Shown piece by piece: positions 11,748 to 25,200 of a stretch of 64,000 bases of DNA. The stretch spans positions 124,001 through 188,000 of the forward strand of contig MVAQ01000007.1 in assembly GCA_014825775.1 (NCBI GenBank), read 5' to 3'. This DNA comes from Krasilnikovozyma curviuscula. Its lineage: Eukaryota > Basidiomycota > Tremellomycetes > Cystofilobasidiales > Mrakiaceae. The position numbers and the translations under genes were made by a program. The notes under the pieces were generated by a model. It had not been told where the DNA came from and searched no databases. It saw only the letters and a list, made by a program, of their open reading frames with translations. How positions within the stretch are numbered: the first letter of the stretch is position 1; each line of letters starts with the position of its first letter.

Positions 11748-14700
11748 ATGTCCTCGCACGATCACCACGAGTACCAGATGAATCCCTACGGCGAAGACCA
11801 TCCGATGGAGCAGTATCCAGATCAGCAGCTTTCACCAGCTTCGATGGCGTCCAACTATCTGTCGCACTCTTCCAGAGACCCGTACTCTTCAAGTCGTTCC
11901 AGCCTCACGTACCCAACAAATTCGTCTTCCAATGGTGATGGGAGTGTCGGCGGTGATGCCCTTTCTAGACTAGCAAGCTTCGAGCCGCTTCCATCTTCCA
12001 GCGGTTCCTCCAAGCAGAAAAGGTCTTCCGAGCAACCCAAGCAATCAAAGACTAAATCAAATAAAGCGATGACCAAGAAGTCGGCCTCTCTACCTTCTAA
12101 CCTTCAACCAGCAGCTGCCGCCGTACCAGCCCCAGATTCAACGGAGGCCAGCGACACACAGGAGGGCAACCTGAGATCTAGGGCTGCTCTGGCATGCGAG
12201 CGTTGTCGAGGAAAGAAGTCCAAATGCGTAAAGGTGCCAGAGGATAGTCATTTTGTCATGATGCATGATGGACAGTGCTTGGGATGTGCAACGGCGGGAG
12301 TCGAATGCGTCTATGGGATCGCGAAGGACAGAGCAGCATTCAGTAGGAGGATCGCACTTGAAAATGAGCTGGAACTTCGTTGCTTCCAAGCTCTCCATGG
12401 CGCAACTGCATCTCAGGTGGGCTTTTATCTTTTCCCTGTGCACAACTGCTTCTTTATCGCTGAATACTGCCTGTGTGTGTGTTTGTGTGTATGCTCGCAC
12501 CCCTTCGCGCTTTCCAGTCGCAGTTCCCTTCTGGAGCCATTGCACCGCTTCATCAGTTCCGTGGTGCTTCGGATTCACCTTCTGGGATCAGAGAAGACTC
12601 CAGCGGAGTAGCTGATGCTCAAGGCGATTTAGAAATGACGGATCATCAGTCCGACTATGGACTCCACGACATCCATGAACATCAAGACAACGTACCAGAC
12701 GGGCTTTCAAGTGATTTTACTTCTCCTACAAGTGTTATGAGTGAGGAAGGTGGATTCCCTTGGAAAGTGACTGAGAGCTATGGGTTTGGCGAACCAGTGA
12801 GGTGGATTGGGGGTGGAGGAATCGCTTCATTTGTTGAAGACTTTATCAAGTTCAGGTTAGTATCCCGAGCGCTGTCCCTTTATATATATACATATCCACA
12901 CTACTCTAATCCACACTTAAATCTTTTAGCGCCGACGACCGCGGCATCCTTAGACACCCTCAAACCCATCTCTTCAAGATGGTTATCGAGGCAGTCACCG
13001 TTCAGCCAGAATTAAACACTTCCCAGAACCCGATTCACTGGCAGTTCTATCCAGAGACACAGGAGTACGTCCTTACTGGTGAAGGATCGTTTGCAAGAAC
13101 TCGAATACCGTTAGATACTGTTCCAGGTGGTGAAGATCCGTCCAGAGAGGATGTTGACGTCGCAGTAAGTTCTTGATCTCTCCCTGACACTCTACTATTT
13201 CCTTCTCATCAACCGAATGCATTTTTGCATCAAGCTCGTCAAACTTCAAGAACTAGGTGTCCACGCAACATTCCCTATCTACAACCCTCAACAGCTTCAA
13301 GGCGAAGTCGACGCTTTTTTCGACATCGCTGAGCTCTCCGGTACAACTCCCAACTTACATCAAGAACCAGTATTCGGTGCTTTTGTCTTCAGTCTATTGG
13401 CAACTTCAGATGCATTAAGGGACGAAGATGACGAAAAGGCGGGGCATCTGTCCGATCCTGTCCGAGAGGATAAGCTGAAAAGAGCTTGGCAGTACTGGAA
13501 GCGGTGAGCAACTTCAAATTTCACATTTTGGTTTTGCATTTAACAGCTGACAAGAGGTGGATTGTTGATACAGCTCCGTTGATCTCGTTGTTCAGCAGGA
13601 CAACATTGGGCGATCCAATCGTGCAGGCATGATTCGACGAAGTCAGTTGAACTTCCCTTGTCAATTCCCGACCATGAACTGAACCATTGTCCTTTTAACA
13701 GTACAAACGCTCTTCCTTCTGGCAAACTTCCTTGCTGGCTTTGGTCACCTTCGACATGGAATGGATCTGACCCTCGAATTATGTGCTATCGTCACAAATC
13801 TTGGACTGAACAGAGAAGATCATCTCAGTGGTGGCCTAGATGGGGAAAACGAGAGAAGATTATTTTGGTGAGTAGGCCATCAGGAATTTATGGGTTGTGT
13901 ATTGATCCCAATTGCGGAAACAGGTCAGTGTACAACTTCGATCGAGAGTTCGCAATGATCGTGGGAAGGAGTTTCATCATACCCGAGTCTGTCATTCGTG
14001 TCAACCTTCCTTTGGACATCGATTCTTACGTGGGGTCAAGGCTCCGCGACTCCTTCCAAACCAACAGGCTCACCCAACCTCAACGCCCCTCGCAGCAGAT
14101 TCAGCTTGGCGCTACCGTTATCTCCGGATTTATCCATCTCATTCGATTACACCAACTTCAAACTCAAATCGTTGAAGAATTCTATGACTTAGACTATTCT
14201 GGCGAATTGCAGAATGCTGTCAACTGCGAGCAGTGGTACATCAAGATAGAACAATATCACCAACGACTGTTAGGTTGGAGTGAGTCATTGCCAGAGAGCT
14301 TCTCCGCCAGTCCTCGAAAACCCATCATCGCCCTTACAGCAATCCTTCAGCAAGCTTGGCTGTTGGTAAGAACGATGTTGTGTGAGTTCCTACTCTTTCG
14401 GTATTTGTGGTTGACAGGACACTGATATGTTGACTTCTGTAGTCCGGTTTCTTCTTCCCAGGGGTCGTGTTTCCATCCATATTACTGAACCACCTCCTTC
14501 TTTCCGTCTCTGCGCCGACAACTCCACGACGATCATCAACCTTGCTACCGACGTTCGACTCAGGCTGCCCCACTCCTTATATCTGAGCGGCGCTTGTTAC
14601 AACCTCTTCACGGCGACCCTGATACAAAATCTTGTCGAGAAGCATGTAGTTGTGACTAAGGTCGACTCCCTGTTAACGAGAGTAAGAAAGTCGATTGAGC

Positions 14701-15533
14701 GTGGTAGTAAGCAGTTGGAGATTATGGAAAACTATTGGGCGGGATCATCTACCTTGAACGAACTCTGCCTCGAATTCAGGATTGCTTCTCTGGATTGGGA
14801 ACCGCCCCTCATTCAATTGAAGAAGAGATCCTCAAGGCCCGTGGCCCGGGGAAAGAGACGTTCAAAACCAGAAGAAGATCGACCGCAGTCCTCTAGTAGC
14901 GCGGTGTCGAGTAACCTCTCGTGGAGAGGTACTTCGCTTTCATCGATCCCACCACCATCAACATCATCCCGTACCTCTTATGACTCGTCCTTCTCTCCTC
15001 TCAATACTGGATTCTCAAATGCTCCACTCCCATCACCGGTAGAGCAGAAGCCAACTCGTCCTCGATCCCGCACAACAGCCTCTGCTTCTTCCTACAACAG
15101 TTCTAGAGAAGGTGCTCGAAGATACCCATCGATGGATACTCTTGCCCCTCAAAGAGATCTGAACGGTTCGGATAACGGCCCACACATCGTCTTCCCAGCT
15201 CCACCACCACAATGGCCCTCATATGACAACCCTTTCAGCCAGACAATCCCCCCCACTGACACCAGCGCTGGACACATCAGTCAACATGCGCCTCCTGCTC
15301 ATACAGAGATATATTCACTTCATCATCAGAACCATCCTCACGTGCCTGTTTCGCATGTCTCCAATCGGCAACATATCCCTGCCGACCACTACTTCACCTA
15401 TATCCATCAGCCTGAGGAATCTCAGCCTCAACATTCACATACAAACAATCTCAACCAAAACCCCTTTCTTTATCCACAGAGTATGAATCAGCATGGTTGG
15501 TTCATGAACGGAGAGCAACACTTCAATCGTTAG
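11748..15533 (+). CDS. Zn2Cys6 zinc-cluster transcription factor with fungal-specific middle domain
   Basis: A nuclear DNA-binding regulator of the Gal4 class; target unknown. Start ATG 11748 (MSSHDHHEYQMNPYGEDHP). A Ser/Pro/Gln-rich N-terminus is followed by the zinc cluster at about 12190-12310: ACERCRGKKSKC, a 16-residue loop, then C-LGC and ATAGVEC. All six cysteines are present but the loop is longer than the usual 5-12. A short helical linker follows. Further exons give the fungal transcription factor domain (ADDRGILRHPQTHLFK, LFLLANFLAGFGHLRHG, LCAIVTNLGLNREDH, WSVYNFDREFAMIVGR). After the junction near 14442 a long low-complexity tail rich in Ser, Pro, His and Gln runs to TAG 15531. 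One intron holds a TG-rich run (about 12470-12492), another a TATATA run (about 12880-12893). Confidence 0.85.
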
Positions 15534-15800
15534 ATGCATGTTATTGTCCTTCCATTGGGAGTCCAGTTCGGACACGGTTTCATATATGCCTTACATTTGA
15601 TTCTTCTTTCAACGACGTATGATACCCCAAACTACTCGTCTGGGCCTTACCCTCAATATCTTGTATATATCTATCTTGCCGCCTCGCCTCATTCATCTCT
15701 TACACTGCCCAATTATGATATATATCATACAAACCTTCCCATATGAATCGCGAGAATTGACCCACAAGGCGAGGAGCAAGATGCTATAGAGAGAGAAAGG
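15534..15800. other. convergent intergenic region
   Basis: About 270 bp between the stop codons of the plus-strand zinc-cluster gene and the minus-strand EXO70 gene. It is AT-rich, with several TATATA-like stretches around 15655-15725 that could serve transcript 3'-end formation on either strand. No gene seen. Confidence 0.35.
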
Positions 15801-18379
15801 TTATCGGAAGAGAGCATCCAATCGCACTTGCAGCTCTTGTGGACTTTGGCGAATGTCTATGATGAAACGAGGGCGATTACGTCAGTATGATTCTAACGTG
15901 CAAAATAATCTCTTAAATAACTCACATTTCGAATTCAGCCCACCATTTCTAGTAACGGCAGCTCCATAACCTCTTGTAACCATCTGGACGACCTCGTCTC
16001 CTAACCTCCTCCTCGTATCCGGTTCCAGAAGCTTGTTCAAGAACGGTCGCTGAGCAGATTCTAATGACTCCAACAGATCCCAGAACTGGGAGAATGCGTC
16101 TTTGGGAGAGGTGGATGGTGCAGTGAGTGCAGAGATAGCGACTGTCCAATCGTCAAGGTACAGTTGTTTTGCTTTTCTGAAAGACGCGTTCAGGAGGTCT
16201 TCACCTGAGGATGGCAGGAGGTCGAAACTTGAAGACAACACGAGCTGCTCACGCATGTAAGAAACTGTCACCAAACACAAGAAGAAGCGTATAGTCAGAT
16301 TCAAAGTCAATCAACAGAGCGAACAAGTGTCACGTACTATTGCACAGTGCCCAAATTCCACCAGTCCCTCGCTTCATACTCCTCACCCGACCCATAATGG
16401 CATTAACCAATGACCTAACGACATCACCAACGAAATGCTCCACAATTGATTCGCCTTCATCAGCTGCTCCTGGCGCAGCACCCATGAGCCATTTCCTATC
16501 ACCAAGCAAATTGAGGAAATATGTGATGGTATTGATGTACGGAGGGAGTTGGAGGAGGTACGAAACAGTCCTTGTTGTAGTTGAGTGAAGGGATGGTAAT
16601 GGTGATTGATTCGGTGGGTTGGGAGGGGGGAAGTGCTAGAGAAAGAGGTAAGGAAGGAAGGGCGTGAGAACAGAACAAAGAAGAGTTTTGATTTTACAAC
16701 TACGACACACCGATGCGCTTCCAACCCACTCTGGGAAACTTCTCAGGACAACCGCTTTCATTCCGCCTACATTTCCAGATCCACCTAGCAATACGTCTCG
16801 AATCTCACTGCCAACAGCGCCCGCCGTCGCTGCCTTGAAGAAGCTGTCATACGGCCCCTGGGCAGAATTCAGACTCTCCCAAAGGCTATACAGCGTCTTA
16901 GATCCAGCTGGTGAAAGAAGTTCTTTCTTCAACGATTGAAGCATTGATGGAATGGTTGTACTGAACAAAAGATGGATTGGTGGAGAAAGGATCGAAGTTA
17001 AGTTTCGAGAATGAATGGTGACTTCCTTCTCCTTCTGAGCTGCTCCGGCGGTAGACGTGGAAGGGAACAGTTGGCGGAGTAATCGTTCTTCATTCTCGCC
17101 AATCTGGATGATGGCTTCAACCAGTTTTTTTAGCGGTACATCTCCACCAGTTCCAAACGAGCGAATGGAGGAGTCGAGGATATTTCGGACAAAGTTGGAT
17201 CGCGCAGCTGTGTATTCTCGAATGAGAGTCGAGAAAGAATCAGTTGTCACTGAATACGTTGGGTGGGAGGATGATCGCGGTAGTTGATTTGTTAGGAAGG
17301 TGGTCAGAGGTGTCAAAGTGGCGTATGTCGTGAGGTAAGAGGTTGGGGATTGAGAGTCTGAGTTCGACAGAAATTAGACAGAAGGACAACGCATAACGTC
17401 CAATGATCAAATTCAGAACGCTGCAAAAGTTATTGTGCTTCGAAGGAAGGGGCAGCTCACTCTGCAGGTACCAGTCGAGTCCGTTGGCACCCATGCCAGC
17501 AATCCTACTTCCCTCTTCAACCTGCCTAGCGGCCAGATTACACAACCGCCCAAATCCAATTTCAATCTGTTTACTTGTTTCAACAAGACCCGCTTCCGCA
17601 GATTTCAACGTTGAACTTTGGAGCGTAGTGACTTTCTTGAAGAGGGATGATAAGTTCTGAGTGTACAGAGGGATATTTTGTGTAGTTGGGCTAACGAGTG
17701 AGGAAAGGGAGTTTTAGGTCAGATTCGAATAATTTCAATCAAGGGAGGTACTGGTATTTCTTACGAGACTGAGGAAATGTAAGATGCGTCTGAGCTCGCG
17801 GATTGTTGAAGGGTCGATATTGACGAAGGTGTGAGGTGAGCCAGGAGAGTGTCGATATCTGGTTCACGACAGAGAACACACTAGGTTAGCATTGACCCGA
17901 AGTGGGGCCTTTCGTTTTGAGGTTGACGAAGCAGAATCAAGACGAACTGGTGGTGAGGCGGGTCAAGCTCTCTGTTCCTTTGTGCAAGGGAAGGATGGAC
18001 CGTTCAAGCTTGTTCAGACGCGTATCGAAGTGAGTAAGAATGCCTATGAAATGATTCAAGCAGGCCCATTGTGTCAGATAAGGAGGCAGAGGGATGAAAA
18101 ATAGGAGTAGCATGGGGGGGAAACGCACCAGTCATTCGTTGACTCTGTTTTCAGTCAGAAGAGAAGTTTTACCGAGCCAGTGCAATTGTCAATACTCATT
18201 ACGAGAGAAGATAAGCTTTACAGAGATATACACACCAAGACATGGGTCTTCTTGAGATTTTGGTCAAGCTGTGTTTCGAGAAGGGCAAGGGCACACACCA
18301 GGTCAGTTTCTCGTCATTCAGTGTAGCTCCAAAGACACGCGAAACTGACCAGTTCAATAGCAGCTCCTTCATCATCCAT
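15801..18379 (-). CDS. EXO70: exocyst complex subunit EXO70
   Basis: Part of the octameric exocyst that tethers secretory vesicles at the plasma membrane; the family binds Rho GTPases and phosphoinositides. The minus-strand gene begins with tiny exons. ATG 18379 gives MDDEGAAIEL; an intron of about 120 bp follows, then LDQNLKKTHVL, then SQRMT, matching the start of the family (..L..NL.KT..LSQRMT). Later exons give HFDTRLNKLERSILPLHK, a segment near TLTPLTTFLTNQLPRSSSH, the helical domain with LLRQLFPST and WESLNSAQGPYDSFF, then YFLNLLGDRKWLMG, and GGIWALCNISYMREQL. The last exon gives YIRQSPQELQVRLDALFR before TAA at 15801. The C-terminal domain is complete. Intron positions in the middle were not all resolved. 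It lies convergent to the upstream zinc-cluster gene. Confidence 0.88.
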
Positions 18380-19144
18380 GGTGTCTCAGGCCCTCCAGGG
18401 GCAGGAACCCTCAAAGTACAGGAAAGGATGCTTCGCAAGTGAGTCGCCGCTGAAACCAGGTTGATGAGGGAGGGTGAGATGGGAATACAGACAACGCCAG
18501 AATATTACTGATAATTTCTCGTTAAGCTGCGAGATTCTGAGGAAGTATCTGTAGCTACATCCACTTGTGCTTCTGCCTGGGCAACTCTTAAAGTTACTGA
18601 AGCTGGTGTCGTTGGCGCGTCGACGACGGCCTCCACTTCCTCGAAGTTCAGCCCACTGGAAGACAAGTCCCGGGATCTCTGGCACAAGTAGAAAGCTCCT
18701 TTCCGTTTCACACATTTGTCCGATCCACTGACCCAAAACTGACGGACGACTGCTATGATGACAAGGCGGACGCGAAGTCCATCGCTTCAAGAAACCCTTA
18801 GTTTGGGTTTATGGAAAGTTGAGGCGGTCACAGAGTAGAAGAGCTGTATCTTCTTCTAGCATGTCACCCAGAGTAGTGAATGAATTCAAAATATTTTGTA
18901 AACAGATGGGCATAGTATTAAGGGACAGAGCAGCTAACCCTCTGGCCCTCTGATGTTGTATCTGGCCCTTGAGAGTGCACCACAATAATCTAAAAATATT
19001 ACAGCCTTGCTGAAGTTTGAGTTGATTGCGTTCGATGGATGCGCCCGCTAAGTTGCTGACGGCGAAACGAACTGACCAACCGACCGAAACCCGACCAAAA
19101 AAATATCCTTCCAACTTTCGCTCTTTCACAGGACACTACCCCTC
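18380..19144. other. divergent intergenic region between EXO70 and a zinc-cluster gene
   Basis: About 765 bp holding both promoters. A minus-strand open frame at 18505-18711 has an Ala/Val/Glu-rich translation but no homolog I recognise. No canonical promoter element stands out; there is an A-run near 19097. Confidence 0.35.
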
Positions 19145-21914
19145 ATGCCTACTGTTCTACCGGGCCTCTCATTGAGGGGCGTAGGAGCTAAAGTCAAGTC
19201 GTCGCCTTCAGACGCTGATCAGTCCGCAGCAGTGTTAACCTCGACGACAGCTATGAAGACCGCCAAAAAAAGGCAACAGGGCGCTGGGCAGAGTGAGTTT
19301 CCCCCCTTTTCCCTTGATTCATTTGTTTTTCTGCTTTTCTAACCATCTTGTGGTGTGCCAGGTTGCGATGCATGTAGGATAAGGAGGCTCAAATGCGAGA
19401 GGAAGGCCGTCAAGTCACTCGAGTTGGACCAGCTGTGGTTTACCGCCAATGGGGACAAGTCGGGGTGCAACAACTGCAGGAGTGTTGGAATAGCATGTGA
19501 ATACACGTACAAGAGAGCAAAGAGGGGTCCTCAAGCCAGTAAGGTGAATCAGCAGAGTGTTATCAGATACTGGGTTACTAACCATTTCGCTTTTCGCTTT
19601 GGCCGGATTGTCAATCAAACGGCAAATTTTTCTTCATCACGAACTAAAATAGCATATCAGACGTGAGCTAGTTCGTTTTCCAGTCCTATTTTATACTTCT
19701 GCTCACACGTTTCGGTACCTTCCTCGCATAGGAAAATTGAAGAAGCCAAAGCAAAGAACGCCGCAGTTTCGTTGGCCTCAACACAACAGCCTGAACCTCG
19801 TCAAGACTCCTTCTCCATCCTTGATTCACAAGACACTCCAGGAGCAAGTTCTAGCCAACAGCATGTGCCTGGAACAACACAACTCCCCGCCAGCATCTCG
19901 ACTGCAATCAGCCCACCTTCAATTACTTCAGTCTCTCCTCCTTCCGGTACAGAACCTTCCTGGAAGGCATACAGTGTCGACGAGTTCTTACCTCGAGATA
20001 AGGCACTTTCCATCATTGGGCTGTATTTTCGCTATGTGAGTTCCCACGTGGTGTCCTCCCGTTGACCGCACCGGTCCTGCCTGGCGTTGTTGACGCTCTT
20101 CTCTTTTCTACTGCACAAGATCTGGCCATCATACCCTCTTGTTCATGAACCGACTTTTCTGTCAGACCTCGCAGACTACCGAGAAACTCACGATGGCGTT
20201 TTCTATGCTCTCGTCATGTCAACCCTGAGTCTGGCGCTGTTGCTCTGTCCTCGTCGCTCGCTGGAGCAGATGGTATCCTTTACGGCGAGGGAAGTTTTGG
20301 ATACCTCAAAGAAATGCGAGAGAGCTAGTACGGCAGCTTTGATGAAGAACCTGAATAATCCAAAGATCGAAATGGTCACCACCAAGTTCTTTCGTGAGTC
20401 TGTCTTTTCTTTAACAATTCGTCAGGAAACTTTTTCTTCTTCACCTGATGCTGATATTAATCATTCTACTTTGCTTTCAGACTACTTGTGTCACTCAGCT
20501 CTGGTTCAGAAGATGCCAGAGGAAGCAAGTTGGGGCGTGTGTGTAAGCCTGCTAATGACTTTGAGGTTATACGATGAAGATTCATACACAGGATTGGGTG
20601 AGATTTGTTTTCCTTCTTAACTCGTTTGATATAGTGTGCTATGTTTTTTCTGTGATGGTTGCTGACGCTGACTTTTCGGTGCACTTGTTTTGACAGATGT
20701 TGTGGAGAGCGAAATTCGTCGACGTAACTTCTAGTAAGTATCAAAGATCCCTGATCAATCGGTATTCTATACGATACCAAGATTCTGAAATCACTTCGTT
20801 TCGTTAGCCAAGTGTATATGACAGACAAATCAAGTTAGTAACACATTTTTGTTACCCACTGCAGCGCCACTTCAGATGCCAGTTGCTGACATATTTTTGT
20901 GTTTCCAGGAGCTGTACTGAACAATAAACTCATGCTCATCAGGACTGAAGACGTGACGACTGACTTGCCAGCAACGGTCGAAGATCAGAACATCACCCCC
21001 GCTCTCATATACGACGCGTCACATCCTCACCACCAGCTCCTTCAACCGTCTCTCCCATCGCATCACCCCACGCCTATGGGGAGTTCCGTCATGCAACCGC
21101 CTCCACCACCATCTCTTCTTTCCGCTTTCAACCTTCAAATCCGATTGTTCATGAAGCTCGAAGAGATCCTTCTTCTCACCCGTCAGCCCCTCAAAGAAAA
21201 CAAGCTCCATCCACCACTTAATATCAGCGACACGAATACTTCACTATATGTTCATCAGGCCAGTAACTATACGGTCCTGATCAATAAGTGTGAAAAGGTG
21301 TTTGAACTCTTTAAAGATGTGAAGCAGCTGTGTGCGAATCTGCAGCTGGAGTTCCAAAACCACCTTCACGACAATTCAACCCCCTTGCTCTTGAGCTTAG
21401 AACATGTAAATGGATATTCTGTTGTTAAAGTCAACGTCTTCATCACGCAGTGTTTAGTGCGATTCGCCTTGATGCAGTATCGGGATCAGTAGGTTCCAAG
21501 CTCCCAGGGCGCTTCCGAGAATAATCATCTAACGACTTTGTAAACCTTTCTACAGGCTACTGGAACGGTACGGAATAAAAGGATCGAGTTCTCGTATGGT
21601 TGCTGAAACTGTGGTGGGATCGCACGAAGGCATTGACGCTGTCGCCTCAGATCTGCTCGTAGTTCTGCGCTCAATTCCTCCTGAGCATGCCGCTGTCAAT
21701 GGTCCAGTCATAGTGGAAAAGTGAGTCTGCTGTCTGCTTTTTCCTCTGTACTATTTGTTTACAGATATAAATTTGTCGCTGTCGCAGAGTGAGATTCATT
21801 GCAGCGGCATGTCTTCAGCCTGACAACTTCGATTGGTCGCTGTCGCCCAACGAACTTCTATGGGAGTTCCTTTCGATTCTGGAGGAGATAGAGAAGAACA
21901 CAGTCTTGTCTTAA
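19145..21914 (+). CDS. second Zn2Cys6 zinc-cluster transcription factor
   Basis: A nuclear regulator of the Gal4 class; target unknown. ATG 19145 opens a basic N-terminus. After a first intron (donor near 19291, acceptor before 19362) comes the zinc cluster CDACRIRRLKC, a 23-residue loop, then CNNC and RSVGIAC. The loop between the third and fourth Cys is unusually long but stays in frame with no convincing hidden intron. Basic residues YKRAKRGP follow the cluster. Later exons give a Ser/Pro/Gln-rich linker and then the fungal transcription factor domain: FLPRDKALSIIGLYFRY, IWPSYPLVHEPTFLSDL, a hydrophobic ALVMSTLSLALLLCPR, SWGVCVSLLMTLRLYDED, and FYQVYMTDKSR at the family's conserved D-K-S position. 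The final exons end with LLWEFLSILEEIEKN and TAA at 21912. About ten introns. The rest of the protein does not obviously match the zinc-cluster gene at 11748. Confidence 0.83.
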
Positions 21915-22265
21915 CGGTAAGGGAACGTAGTTGCGGGCGAAATGTCATATATACAGCAAGAGGCTGGATATAATGAAGGGTAGGTAAAGCAGCGCTGATA
22001 ATTCCGACAGGTTTGATGTATCATACTCACTCATAAATCGCCCATTGTAGGGTTGTTGGTATCGAGATCTTCTGAAGCTCGATCCAGGCCCGCAAGGTCC
22101 CAGAAGAAGATCTGAATTCAGTTGGCCATCTGGAACCTCGTCAAAAGGTCACAACTCCGCCTTCCTTTGTCCTAACCTACTGGATATAGACTGATTAACA
22201 GACTTCTTTCGCTACTGTGGTCGTGTAGTTGCAAGAGGCACCAGAAAATCCTGTTTCAATAGCAT
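21915..22265. other. convergent intergenic region
   Basis: About 350 bp between stop codons of the second zinc-cluster gene (plus) and the nucleoporin gene (minus). Presumably the two 3' UTRs. Nothing else recognised. Confidence 0.35.
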
Positions 22266-25200
22266 CTACTCCTTTCTATCAACGCCTTCCTGCAACGCCT
22301 TTCTCAGATTCTCCGCCATCTCGGCAGTTTTGACTTTGATTTGGAATGGGAAAGGCTTGGAGCCCTCAAACCCATTCATCGACACGGCAGTTTTGTTTGC
22401 TTTGACGTCGAGCGCAGCGTGAAGTTTGAAGTTCTACCACACGTATGAGCAGGGACTCTGTCAGCCGACAAATATTTAGAAGAGAGGCAGATCAAAAGAA
22501 ACACGAAACCCACCAAAAGAACCTTTCCACCAGTACCAGCTCTGACCAGAATTCGCCCTTGATTACCAGGCGCCCCACCTTTTTTAACCTGAACTGGCCC
22601 CAAGCCCACAACAATCCATGTCTTCTTTCCACTTCCAGGCTCGGCCTCGTCGAATTTGAAGACTTTACCCTTCTCCAATGCCAAAACAATATCTTCATCC
22701 TCTTCACCTTCACCACTTTGCATCAACGTGGGGTCGGATGGAATGGATGGTGGTGGTGCATCTTCAGCACCATCGCCAGGAGGAGGTGATGCTTGTTTCT
22801 GCGGTGTGATTGCAGGTGCTGGTGTAGTACCGAAGTTGAAAGCAGATGAGACTGATCGTGAAGTCCCTCCGGGTGATGGTGCTGCTGCACCAAATGAGAA
22901 GTTGGCGGTTCCAGAAGGAAGTCGAGAGAATGCAGGAGCAGACGTTGAACCTGCTGCTGGGGCAGACGCTGGAGATGGTGTCGACCCGAATCCGAACAGA
23001 GATGAAGGTACAGTCGATGTAGTTGATGCTGATGATGAGGGCATGCCGAAGGAGAAAGCTGCTTTGGATGAGTCACTACTAGTTGCTTGGGATGATGCTG
23101 GTTTCAATACGTCTGCAAGAACTTGAGAAGATCGGGCCTGGATATCCAAAGAGACAAGTATAACGCTAAGGACTGAATTGGAACAAGACATTAGAAATAA
23201 GAACTCACAGCGGTATCGTCAGCCTTTTTCTCAGCTGGAGAACCAAATGAGAATGGTGTCGCAGCGGGCTTGGACGGCAAAGCTCCGAACGAGAATGGAG
23301 CAGAAGAAGCACTTGTACTAGCAGTGTTGTTGCTTCCAAAATTGAAAGGACTTGATTTCGCTGGTGCGGCATCTCCATTCACGTTTGTCGGAGTTTCGCC
23401 AAATGAGAACAGAGATGATGGGGTCGAAGTTACGGTTTCCTTGTCACCTTTCTGGTCTGAAGCAGCAAAGGAGACCTTTTTGTCCTTCTTGGCAGTAGTT
23501 AAAGCAGCAGCAGTTGTCGATGAAGGTGGTGCGAAGGAGAACCCTACGGTGGAAGTGACTGCAGCTGGTGACGACGACGAGAAGCTGGATGTTGGGAACG
23601 CAGCTGTCGAGCTAGACGCAACTGGAGCACCTCCAAAAGAAAATCCACCTGTAGATCCAAAGACTGGGGGTATCACCACAGCAGGTGTCTCTTTTTCCTT
23701 CTCAACCACCTTGTCGGTCTTTGGTGCGTTCATATCTTCATCACCCTTTACCGCCTCAGCACCGGGACCTCCCGTGATTTCTTTCCTCTTATCACCATAT
23801 GACGAGGACAGATCACTCAAGACTCCCGTCAAGTCGACGAACTCATCCCTGGCAACTAACGAGCTGAGCAGATTGAGTAACGAGTGGTTAAGCCCGCGGA
23901 TTGAAGTGTAATACTTGACCTTTTCCTGGTCAGGGACATTGCCTGCAGAGGTGGATGAGATTGTCGGTGACGGTGCTGACGTTGGTGCAGCTGGCGTTGG
24001 TTCAGCAGCTGCAGGAGTGGGAGCCGGCGAAGATGAGGGTAATGGTGTTGCAGATTCTTCAGCTGGTGGGGTTGGTGCTTGAGTAACAGGCTTGAAAGAG
24101 AACCCACTTGAGAATGAGTTGCTGCTACCTGCTGGTTTGGATGCTGATGACGGATTGGTCGCTCCGAAGGTGAAGGGTGATGCAGGCGTGGCGGCCGGTT
24201 TGGGAGTGTCGGGTGCATCAGCGATTGTCGAACCAAAGGGCGAGCCTGGTGTTGAAGTGACTGGCAACTTAAAAGACGTTAATGTTGGACCTGAAGCTAT
24301 CGATGATGCATTTGAGGCTGTTGTAGTGGCTGGTGCTGCAGGAGCTGACGCTGAAGTCGAGGGTAGAGAGGTTGAATTGCCCCAAATCGGTGGCTCTTTT
24401 GGTGCTGGAGGAACGATGAACGTTGCTGGACTCGCTGTTGGTGTGGAGGTACCTGCTCCAAAGGTGAAACCCGAGACTGGTTTGCTGGGTGTGGTCGTTG
24501 AGGCGGCTCCAAAGGAGAACGGCGTAGGTTTGGGGACTGAGGCGAAAGGATTAGGTGGTGCTGAAGTTGCTGAAGGAGCTGCAGAAGTTGCACCGGGTTC
24601 GGATTTAGCTGCTACTACTGGTATCGTCGAAGTGGCTCCAAACTTGGCAAATGGATTTACTGGCGCAGCTGTGGGCGCGATTGCTGCGAATGGATTCGGT
24701 GAAGCTGCCCCAAAGGAAAAAGATGCTGGACTTCCCGTTCCATTAGAAGGTGGAACGGTTGCTCCAAAGGTGAAGGCGGATGGGGATGGGGCCTGCATTG
24801 TTCACAAAATTAACGTACACAAAGTAGAAATCAGAACTCCAAGAAAAATCGAAATGAGCCTTTGTGGACAGCAGATTGAGACCTACAGGACTGGCACTTG
24901 GAGTTCCTTTCCGACTAGGAAGACCTCGTATCCTAATTAATATGACATGGTACACATGAAGTCAGGATCATCCAGCAAAAGATTAAATGAAAAGCTGGAA
25001 AACACTCACTTCCTGCCAGCCATTGCCTCTGGAGTGGCCATTTTGGATTCCTGAATGTTTGAAAAGGTGAAATAAGCATCCAGGAATTAGTTTACAGGTA
25101 TCAGTTTATTCCAGCAAGGCAGCAATATTACCTCGACCTCGCTCCCCTCTTCCTCATCGTGGCCTCCTCCTTCTCGAGTGATCTATTTCCCAAATTCTGC

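Noticed and set aside
18505..18711. Minus-strand Ala/Val/Glu-rich frame between EXO70 and the zinc-cluster gene
   Set aside because: Short, no homolog recognised, and it lies in a region that should hold two promoters. Not enough to call a gene.
11748..21914. Zinc-cluster genes and EXO70 as a biosynthetic gene cluster
   Set aside because: No backbone enzyme, transporter or tailoring enzyme lies near; EXO70 is housekeeping.
22656..24940. Long plus-strand open frames (156, 213 and 282 residues) opposite the nucleoporin
   Set aside because: They mirror the FG-repeat coding sequence on the other strand. Their Gly/Val/Ala-rich translation is what the complement of Phe-Gly/Pro/Ser/Ala repeats gives, and they have no start context or domains.
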